From positions 1-57,142 of the forward strand of contig DDWS01000035.1 in NCBI GenBank assembly GCA_002347685.1: a stretch of DNA of 57,142 nt, in the 5' to 3' direction. Source of the stretch: Syntrophaceae bacterium UBA2280 (GTDB lineage Bacteria > Desulfobacterota > Syntrophia > Syntrophales > Smithellaceae). Position 1 is the first letter of the stretch. Each line of letters opens with the position of its first letter. The position numbers and the translations under genes are program-made. Shown in pieces: positions 51,080 through 57,142 of the stretch. The notes under the pieces are model-generated. The model was not told the DNA's origin, made no database searches, and saw nothing but the letters and a program-made list of their open reading frames with translations.

Positions 51080-51463
51080 TCAGTTATTCGGCACGGTTTT
51101 TAATTCTTCCATTGTGACCCTGAGAGCCTTCGTATAACGATATAAAACAGATGGTTTAAGTTTGGCAAATATCTCGGGGCGTAAATGTCTCCTCACCCGG
51201 AATACCACTATCCCCGCCGCCTTGGCCAGCATTCCCGGCTCCATCTGCCGCATTTCCATATAATAGCAAAGCGGGCTTTGCTGACCGGCAAGCACTGCTT
51301 TTCTGATTTCCTCAAGCCTGGCACGATTACCGGCAATAATCAGGGCGCAAGATACTTTTTCCGCCCAGGGAGCGTCTGTCTCAAGGACATATTGCCCGTT
51401 ATCGTTTTGCTTGTAATAAGCTTTCGGCAACCCGTCATTAAAAATTTCATCTTCTAATTCCAT
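51080..51463 (-). CDS. Small HTH-like partner of BtrH copy 2
   Basis: A 127-residue paralog of the small protein before copy 1. The segment MELRQMEPGMLAKAAGIVVF, then RHLRPEIFAKLKPSVLYRY, is nearly the same as in copy 1. The N-terminal part is shorter. It ends in ELKTVPNN, the usual end of the family, and the BtrH gene follows after 26 bases. Confidence 0.7.
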   Translation of the reverse strand: MELEDEIFNDGLPKAYYKQNDNGQYVLETDAPWAEKVSCALIIAGNRARLEEIRKAVLAGQQSPLCYYMEMRQMEPGMLAKAAGIVVFRVRRHLRPEIFAKLKPSVLYRYTKALRVTMEELKTVPNN

Positions 51464-51517
51464 GGCCGGTTCCTTTTGATCATTTTGATATTTCTAATAT
51501 TATACTAATTTTAACAA

Positions 51518-51544
51518 GACACAAAGAGATTTTACACAAAAAAT
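51518..51544 (-). promoter_or_regulatory. Conserved upstream box, cassette 2
   Basis: On the plus strand AGACACAAAGAGATTTTACA then CAAAAAA. Aligns with the boxes before cassettes 1 and 3; on the coding strand a TATAAT follows about 17 bases after the CTTTGT part, so it may supply the -35 region. Confidence 0.5.
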
Positions 51545-51611
51545 AAAGATTATCCCCATGATTTTTAAATAAGAGACGTTCCAGGACCAACAAAAAAATT
51601 ACTGAGCGCGT

Positions 51612-52646
51612 TCACGCTTTAAGCTTCCTTGTCACTTTATCCAGGTCTTTAAAAAGCTGTTTTTCACGCCCCGCGCAGATCAGCATCAACCCTCCGGCTT
51701 TGGCAAAGGTCTCGTCGGACTGCCCCCGTTGCTTGATGATGCGCGCGGACACGACGGCAAACTCCCGCCAGATATCTCCGATGGCCGTCATGTCATTTGA
51801 CAGTTCAGCCAGTTCGTCTGATCCGAACAGGTCGGCGGCTTCCTGAAGGAATGCCGCGTACATATAACGAAATCCGGCGCCGCCCGTGCCGACTTCTTCC
51901 TGCATCCGCACAATGTTGCCCAGCTGGCGTGCGGCTTCTTTAAAACCGGACTTCTCGCCGCTTTTCATGATTCGTTTGGCCAGAAAGCGCATGCCCCGGA
52001 TGCCGAAGATGGGCAGGGGAATCCTGAGCATCATATTGCAGGTATCCTTCATGCCTGCGATACAGGCAGCGCGCAGGTCGGGATGGGGGTTGACCGACAG
52101 GGGATAATACATAAACCCGCGAGGCTCCAGCGGGCCGCGCGCGAAGCGCGCCCGTTCCAGATCTTCGGTCAGGCAGTCTACCGGATGATCCAGCACCGGA
52201 TCGCTGACACGAAAGCCGTTTTCAATCTCATGCAGGATAATGATATTATGACCGTTGAATTGAAAACGGAAGCGGTTGGGGAAATAGGAAAGCCAGTAGA
52301 TGTTAGTCGTCAGGCCCACAATCTGTCCGCCGGCAAGCACCCTTCTTAATTCATCCATGCCTTTTTGCACGCTTCGGTAACGTTTGGTGACAAATTCACC
52401 CCCCAGCCTTTTGGCTGCCTTACGGAATACAGAACCGGGGTGAGAACGAAACGTGCTGATCGGCAGCCCGACCCATTTCACAAACGGCAGATGGCCGAAA
52501 AAAATGCCGCTGCCGATGCCGAAGATCATCGGTTCGGAGATTTCCACACCCTTGTCCCGAAACAATGCCGAGGTGACGCCGCTTTCACAGTGCGCGGAAT
52601 GATGATGAATGAACGGCTTACCGCCGGCGGTTACTTCTGTGGTCAT
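51612..52646 (-). CDS. BtrH-like protein, copy 3
   Basis: A 344-residue paralog, closest by eye to copy 1 (MIFGIGSGIFFGHLPFVKWV, LMLICAGREKQLFKDLDKVT). HCE is at residues 19-21 in IHHHSAHCESGVTSALF. The first BtrH gene to be transcribed. Unlike copies 1 and 2 its start lies inside the end of its small partner gene (29-base overlap). Confidence 0.82.
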   Translation of the reverse strand: MTTEVTAGGKPFIHHHSAHCESGVTSALFRDKGVEISEPMIFGIGSGIFFGHLPFVKWVGLPISTFRSHPGSVFRKAAKRLGGEFVTKRYRSVQKGMDELRRVLAGGQIVGLTTNIYWLSYFPNRFRFQFNGHNIIILHEIENGFRVSDPVLDHPVDCLTEDLERARFARGPLEPRGFMYYPLSVNPHPDLRAACIAGMKDTCNMMLRIPLPIFGIRGMRFLAKRIMKSGEKSGFKEAARQLGNIVRMQEEVGTGGAGFRYMYAAFLQEAADLFGSDELAELSNDMTAIGDIWREFAVVSARIIKQRGQSDETFAKAGGLMLICAGREKQLFKDLDKVTRKLKA

Positions 52647-53070
52647 GAATAATGGTTACCTTCCTTTTTAACTTGTTATGCGGAACAGTCTGCAATTCCT
52701 CCAGGCTGACCGCCAGCGCCCTGGCGTAACGGTTCAACACGGATGGATTGAGCTTGTTGAAAATATCCGGACGGAGATGCCTTTTGACCCTGAATCGGGC
52801 AATGCCCGCCGTTAACGCCAGAATTTCCGGAATCATCTGGCGGCGTTCCATATGATAACAAAGCGGGCTTTTGAGACCCGCGACCACGGCTTGTCTTGTG
52901 TCTTCGAGCTGGGCCGCCAATTCGGCCACGGCCTGGCCGTTGACCACCTCCTCGATGCTCCAGCCGATGCTGGGCACGACCACATACCTGCCTTCGTCAT
53001 TGAGCGCGTAACAGGCGCGTCTCTCTCCCTCGTAATAGGTAACCTCCTGCGGCACTTCCGAAACCTTCAT
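52618..53070 (-). CDS. Small HTH-like partner of BtrH copy 3 (extended)
   Basis: A 150-residue paralog of the two other small proteins. RRQMIPEILALTAGIARFRV and RHLRPDIFNKLNPSVLNRYA match them. After ELQTVPHN, where the paralogs stop, this frame runs on for 17 basic residues into the start of BtrH copy 3; the original stop seems lost. The N terminus (SEVPQEVTYYEGERRACYAL) is also longer. Confidence 0.68.
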   Translation of the reverse strand: MKVSEVPQEVTYYEGERRACYALNDEGRYVVVPSIGWSIEEVVNGQAVAELAAQLEDTRQAVVAGLKSPLCYHMERRQMIPEILALTAGIARFRVKRHLRPDIFNKLNPSVLNRYARALAVSLEELQTVPHNKLKRKVTIIHDHRSNRRR

Positions 53071-53132
53071 GATTTGTGGCTCCCATCTTTTTTAACTCTT
53101 TGTTTGCCGCTGTGTCATATACCAAAACCGGC

Positions 53133-53160
53133 ACAGAACAAAGGAATTTTTCACAAAAAC
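53133..53160 (-). promoter_or_regulatory. Conserved upstream box, cassette 3
   Basis: On the plus strand ACAGAACAAAGGAATTTTTC then ACAAAAAC; the coding strand is rich in T and carries TATATG downstream as a possible -10. Third copy of the motif upstream of the small HTH-like genes. Confidence 0.45.
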
Positions 53161-53171
53161 ATGACATGCTT

Positions 53172-54050
53172 TCAGTGAATTTTCCGCCCCAGAAACGGCT
53201 CGAAATGATGCCATTCAAACGGATGTTCCGAGGCGAACCGGGCCAGATCATCGGCATAGGTCTGGGCGGATTCCTGGACGGATTTTTTCCGGTCCGGGCG
53301 CGCAGCCGCCGTTACTTTTCGGCCTGGGGACACGACGACGTGATATTGGCCCGGGATCTTCTGATACACAAAAAAAGTCATCAGCGGCGCGCCCGACATC
53401 AAGGCAAATAAATGCGGCGTATCCGGCAGACGGACTTCATGTCCCAGGAAATTCACCGTCACGAAACTCTGCTCGCCCCAGAGACGGTCGCCCGTCATGG
53501 ACACAATGCCGCCTTCGCGCAGGAAATGGATTCCTTCGAGCAGGGCAAAAGGCGACTTTTCCTTTTCATCCGTCGCCACGATCCGAATGCCGCTTTTGGC
53601 AAGCTTTTCCTTTTGAATCCCTTCAACCTGCTCTTTGTGCCTGGCCCCCAGGTAAAGCATAATCGGCAGACCTTTCTCATTTAACTTCTGTGCAGCCAGT
53701 TCCCAGTTGCCGATATGCGACATCACCACAACCGCGCCAGTCTTACTCTTGACCGCCTCTTCAAGATACTCCCAGCCTTTCCTGGCAAATTCGGCCTCAT
53801 CGGCCGCCCAGGGGATGAATCTATGAAGATAGACATCGGTAAAACTATGAAACTGCTTCCAGGCACAATACACATGATAAGCGAAACCCCTGCCGGGGAA
53901 AAGCGCTCTGTAAAATTTCCTGCTTTCCGCCACCCGCACCGGAAAGAGCAGAAAATAGCCCGTGGCGATAAACCACGAAAACGTCCGGAAAAACCAGATC
54001 CCCAGCCGATGTGAAAGAAAGAGGGCCATTTTGTAAGTCAGTTTTTTCAT
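53172..54050 (-). CDS. LpxL/HtrB-like lysophospholipid acyltransferase
   Basis: A 292-residue inner-membrane acyltransferase of the lipid A type. The catalytic HxxxxE is SHIGNWELAAQKL, and MTGDRLWGEQSFVTVNFLG is the next conserved block with the acidic pair. One N-terminal membrane anchor (FRTFSWFIATGYFLLFPV). In aryl-polyene clusters similar enzymes attach the product to a lipid or glycolipid. It lies just upstream of the BtrH cassettes on the same strand and is not in a lipid A gene cluster. Confidence 0.85.
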   Translation of the reverse strand: MKKLTYKMALFLSHRLGIWFFRTFSWFIATGYFLLFPVRVAESRKFYRALFPGRGFAYHVYCAWKQFHSFTDVYLHRFIPWAADEAEFARKGWEYLEEAVKSKTGAVVVMSHIGNWELAAQKLNEKGLPIMLYLGARHKEQVEGIQKEKLAKSGIRIVATDEKEKSPFALLEGIHFLREGGIVSMTGDRLWGEQSFVTVNFLGHEVRLPDTPHLFALMSGAPLMTFFVYQKIPGQYHVVVSPGRKVTAAARPDRKKSVQESAQTYADDLARFASEHPFEWHHFEPFLGRKIH

Positions 54051-54226
54051 AAAATCCCTGAATCATCCTTCATTTGCCGGTACGGTCAAAGCAGAGACCG
54101 TATTAAATGTAATGCCATTAATCAACTTATTTTTAAAGATTTGTGAAAGGGAATGCTTCTTAAAGTGCCGTTTCCGAATGATGTTCACCACAATCAAATC
54201 GTTGATATCCCGCTGAAAGCCGTCCA

Positions 54227-54937
54227 TTAAAAAGGGCGGGATTCGATTATTGTTGTGTCGGTGATGATCAACATATCGGGGTAGATGACCGGGAAATCAA
54301 TCCGGACTTCAATCGTGCCGGATTGCGCCACGGAAACTGAATCGACCAGCGTGTAGTCGAATGCCGCCCGGAAATGTTTAACCGGAAAATCCAGGCTTCC
54401 CGCACCGCCGACGGTGCGCACAACATCCAGCGTATCCACAGCCAGGTAAATGTCCCCTTTGAAATGCCTTGCCGTCGGCTTTTTGGGCTGAATATCCAGC
54501 CGGTAGCATTCTATTTTGCCGATCATCTCTGTGTTGATCACTTTGACGATGTAATGATCCGTCCCCTTCCGGTCAAAAACCGGATGCCCCGGTTTGGCCT
54601 CCCGCAAACGGTGATCGGACGGGTCCTTGTCCTCGCCGTCTTTTTTGAACGAAAGCACTTGAACTTCAGGCTCTTTGTAGAAATAGTCTTTTCTGCGCAC
54701 CGTCACTTCCGAGGTGCTCTTCAGGGCGTTTGTTTTGCCATCGTATTCGCGGATGATACTTTTGCTGACCGATTCCACGCCGAGATATTTTGTATAGACG
54801 GGAATATATTTTTTATAAACCAAGGCGACAATGCGGTCGGATTCAGCAGGCGCTATCTTGCCGGCAAGTCCCGGGTTTGGAAAAAGCGAGAAAAGCAACA
54901 ACGAGACAAAAAGAATTGAAAAATGTTTATGTTTCAT
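54227..54937 (-). CDS. LolA-like outer-membrane lipoprotein-sorting protein
   Basis: A 236-residue secreted protein. MKHKHFSILFVSLLLFSLFP is the signal peptide; the mature part has alternating strands (STSEVTVRRKDYFYKEPEVQ and YRLDIQPKKPTARHFKGDI) like the incomplete beta-barrel of LolA/LolB relatives, which carry lipids across the periplasm. First gene of the minus-strand cluster, though 176 bases separate it from the acyltransferase. A LolA-type protein is a regular part of aryl-polyene clusters. The ATG at 54937 is set by the signal peptide. Confidence 0.72.
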   Translation of the reverse strand: MKHKHFSILFVSLLLFSLFPNPGLAGKIAPAESDRIVALVYKKYIPVYTKYLGVESVSKSIIREYDGKTNALKSTSEVTVRRKDYFYKEPEVQVLSFKKDGEDKDPSDHRLREAKPGHPVFDRKGTDHYIVKVINTEMIGKIECYRLDIQPKKPTARHFKGDIYLAVDTLDVVRTVGGAGSLDFPVKHFRAAFDYTLVDSVSVAQSGTIEVRIDFPVIYPDMLIITDTTIIESRPF

Positions 54938-55244
54938 CGTCTGATCAGCTTTCTTTGGATTCTCACACGGTTCTCTTTGATGATATTCCGCCCAATGTCG
55001 CCCGGACATTTATCCTGCATTATTTGTCAAAAAATAGCACGCATTCCTTCCTCAACAGCGGATTCCACAAACAAGCCCCTGACGCTTTGGTCCGGCAAAG
55101 AAAAGTCATCCGGCATTTCAAGAATCTCCCGCCGGGATCGCACGAGTAATTTCATTTGCGTTCATCGAAAAAAGCGCATAATGAACTTCAAATATGATTT
55201 TTCAGATCAGACTGCAACGGGAAACTTAAACGGAGCCATCCACC

Positions 55245-56093
55245 ATGCAAAAAATACCCGCCCGGATGATTGACTTTCATGTCCACCTTTTTCCGGACAG
55301 GATGTCCGATGCCATCTGGAATTTTTTTGACAAAGAGTACCACCTGGGCATCCTCTACAAATTCTATTACAAAGAATGCCTTCAATATCTGCGGGCGCGC
55401 GGAGTCGAAATAATCGTTTATTCCAATTATGCCCATCGGGAAGGTGTCGCGCAAGAGCTCAATGAATGGAACAGCGAAGTTCTTCAAGAAGATCCCGATC
55501 TCTACTGTTTTGCGGCTTTCCATCCCGGTGACGCCAATGCCCTGTCCTATGCTGAGAAAGCATTAAGCAACCGGAGGGTGCTGGGCATAAAGCTGCACCT
55601 TCATGTCCAGCGCATCTATCCGCACGATAAGCGACTTTTCCCCTTATACGAGCTGGTCGCCGACCGTAAAAAGCGCATTCTTTTTCATGTCGGCAACGGT
55701 CCCCTGGGCAATGAATTTGTGGGCCTTGCACAATTCCGAAAGCTCCTCGAGCGGTATCCCGACATACAGGCCAACATCGCCCATATGGGCGCCTATGAAT
55801 ATCAGGGCTTCATGGACCTGCTTGCCGATCACCCCGGCCTTTATCTGGACACGGCTTTTGCGTTTTTCAAAGAGCAGCAGGGCCAGGGTGCCTTCAACCT
55901 CGGCGGTGGGCCGCTCGCGAAACATCAGGACCGCATAATATACGGATCGGATTTTCCCAACCTCATCTATCCCCGTGAATCCGAGCTCGAAACACTGGAG
56001 ACATATAATCTGCCGCAGGCTTTCTATGACAAGGTTTTCTTCCGAAACGGGATGGACCTGATCAACGCCATCGTGAACATGAAGGACGGATAA
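55245..56093 (+). CDS. Amidohydrolase-family protein
   Basis: A TIM-barrel metal-dependent hydrolase of about 282 residues. MIDFHVHLFPDRMSD carries the HxH metal ligands near the N terminus; KLHLHVQRIYPHDKRLFPLY, ILFHVGNGPLGNEF and ANIAHMGAYEYQGFM supply later histidines; IIYGSDFPNLIY contains the conserved aspartate. It belongs to the amidohydrolase_2 (ACMSD-like) group; the substrate is unknown. It starts opposite the cluster, with a divergent promoter gap of 235 bases. Confidence 0.87.
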   Translation: MQKIPARMIDFHVHLFPDRMSDAIWNFFDKEYHLGILYKFYYKECLQYLRARGVEIIVYSNYAHREGVAQELNEWNSEVLQEDPDLYCFAAFHPGDANALSYAEKALSNRRVLGIKLHLHVQRIYPHDKRLFPLYELVADRKKRILFHVGNGPLGNEFVGLAQFRKLLERYPDIQANIAHMGAYEYQGFMDLLADHPGLYLDTAFAFFKEQQGQGAFNLGGGPLAKHQDRIIYGSDFPNLIYPRESELETLETYNLPQAFYDKVFFRNGMDLINAIVNMKDG

Positions 56094-56112
56094 AAAATGA
56101 CCGGTACATTCA

Positions 56113-57009
56113 ATGAATGAAATAATCCGAAACGCTTACCAAACCATTCTGCATGTTGCGCGCCCGGCAAGGCTTCTTGATTTTCTTTGCGAATCGTTTC
56201 CTGAGCAAAGCAGAAAATCCATAAAATCGCTTCTTGAATGCCATCAGATCATGGTCGGAAGTCAGATCAGCACCTGGTTTCATCATCCGCTTGAGCCGGG
56301 TACGGATGTGATCGTCCTGAAAAAGAAAGCATCCCCGGACAGGGCGCTTCAGAAAATGAAGCTTCTCTATGAAGATGAATACCTGATCATTATTGAGAAG
56401 TCATCAGGCCTTCTTTCGGTGGCCACTGAAAAAGAAAATGAAGAAACGGCCTTCAGCATTTTAAAAAGCTATGTGAAAAACAATCATCATGAACAGCTGT
56501 GTGTTGTGCATCGTCTTGATCGTGACACCTCGGGCATCATGATGTTTGCAAAGAGAAAAGAGATTCAGAAGAAACTGCAGGACCACTGGAATGAAATCGT
56601 GACCGCGCGAATCTACTTCGCGGTTGTCGAAGGCTGTGTTCAAAACAGGCAGGGCGAAATCGTATCTTCACTAAAAGAAGACAAATCATTGAAAGTGTAT
56701 TCCTCAAAAAAACCGGAGGACGGACAAAAAGCGATGACCCGATATCGGGTGTTGAAAAGCAATTCCCGCTATTCGCTGCTTGAAGTTGAATTGGAGACCG
56801 GCAGAAAAAATCAGATACGGGTTCATCTTCAGGACATCGGTCACAGTATCGCCGGTGATAAAAAATACGGAGCGGTCACCAATCCGCTCCGCCGGCTTGC
56901 GCTGCATGCGGGGATCCTGGAATTCACCCATCCGGCAAATGGCCAACGCATGCATTTTGAAACGCCGGTTCCGGAAATTTTCGAAAAGGTATTCAGGCAA
57001 CCGGTTTAA
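56113..57009 (+). CDS. RluA-family pseudouridine synthase
   Basis: A 298-residue RNA modification enzyme. An S4-like domain lies at residues 20-75; LLYEDEYLIIIEKSSGLLSV, then the catalytic VVHRLDRDTSGIMMFAK and the late ETGRKNQIRVHLQDIGHSIA then GDKKYG are the family motifs. It is the second RluA-type gene in the window and has a different C terminus from that at 28275-29255, so a different RNA target is likely. It starts 19 bases after the amidohydrolase gene. Confidence 0.92.
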   Translation: MNEIIRNAYQTILHVARPARLLDFLCESFPEQSRKSIKSLLECHQIMVGSQISTWFHHPLEPGTDVIVLKKKASPDRALQKMKLLYEDEYLIIIEKSSGLLSVATEKENEETAFSILKSYVKNNHHEQLCVVHRLDRDTSGIMMFAKRKEIQKKLQDHWNEIVTARIYFAVVEGCVQNRQGEIVSSLKEDKSLKVYSSKKPEDGQKAMTRYRVLKSNSRYSLLEVELETGRKNQIRVHLQDIGHSIAGDKKYGAVTNPLRRLALHAGILEFTHPANGQRMHFETPVPEIFEKVFRQPV

Positions 57010-57099
57010 GCAATCCCCGAGACAAGGATTACGTCAGCAGTGTATCGTTTGCGGCTTTTGATGCTGCGGCCCATGATAATTCAGGCAATCAACTGTTCC

Positions 57100-57134
57100 T
57101 ATCCACTATCCACTATCCACTATCCACTATCCAC
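57100..57134. repeat. Heptamer tandem repeat TATCCAC x5
   Basis: Five perfect copies of TATCCAC in 35 bases. It lies after the last gene, near the window edge. Slippage-prone; function unknown. Confidence 0.85.
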
Positions 57135-57142
57135 TTCTGAGT

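Overview
The window reads as chromosome of an anaerobic deltaproteobacterium (Desulfobacterota-like). This is inferred from gene content: CCG-domain and multi-cysteine Fe-S proteins, an ADP-forming acyl-CoA synthetase subunit, RAYT transposase with REP-like repeats, a receiver-PilZ-kinase fusion, and a probable selenoprotein. No rRNA or marker gene fixes the taxon. Most genes are moderately GC-rich; the first gene and the 7.6-10.2 kb stretch are clearly AT-richer and look acquired.

Layout. (1) 1-10.2 kb is a scrapyard of mobile DNA: a glycosyltransferase, an ISNCY-like remnant split by a complete IS256-family element with 8-bp target duplication, an IS3 orfA stub, a two-gene hydrolase operon (cyclase + FAH) bracketed by REP-like repeats, a cysteine-rich ferredoxin protein, a full RAYT transposase plus a RAYT stub, and a three-gene AT-rich module (nucleotidyltransferase-like, unknown, reverse transcriptase) whose RT is cut off at a RAYT-associated 74-bp repeat. 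A frameshifted hrpB tail follows. (2) 10.3-14 kb: TetR-controlled aminotransferase/VOC genes and a DUF819 permease, with a near-perfect palindromic operator. (3) 14.3-17.6 kb: signalling operon (CheY, CheX-like, receiver-PilZ-Ser/Thr kinase). (4) 17.9-24.2 kb: uup, tag, an ArsR regulator with operator inside its promoter, a DmeF-type metal exporter and an ATP-grasp protein. (5) 24.2-42.4 kb: housekeeping and accessory genes (acyl-CoA synthetase alpha, SET methyltransferase, GT10/GT2 pair, pseudouridine synthase, acyltransferase, HdrB-like protein, tRNA-Glu, RlmD, rhomboid, RlmI, mannose-1-phosphate guanylyltransferase, Maf, YggS). Hidden at 40666-40995 is a MerP-like secreted protein with an in-frame UGA at a CxxU motif and a SECIS-like hairpin: a probable selenoprotein.

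(6) 42.6-54.9 kb is one long minus-strand cluster with no match to a pathway I can name. Reading in the direction of transcription: LolA-like lipoprotein-sorting protein, LpxL-like acyltransferase, three tandem cassettes each made of a small HTH-like protein plus a BtrH-type acyltransferase/peptidase-fold protein, an ABC-2 exporter (ATPase and permease), an acyl carrier protein, a complete ketosynthase, a ketosynthase-like chain-length-factor lacking the active-site cysteine, and a B12-binding radical SAM enzyme. Most junctions overlap or are a few bases apart. I read it as a type-II polyketide/fatty-acid-like assembly line whose ACP-bound product is handed on by BtrH-like enzymes and exported or placed in the envelope; the product is unknown. 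(7) The window closes with an amidohydrolase, a second RluA-type synthase and a heptamer tandem repeat.
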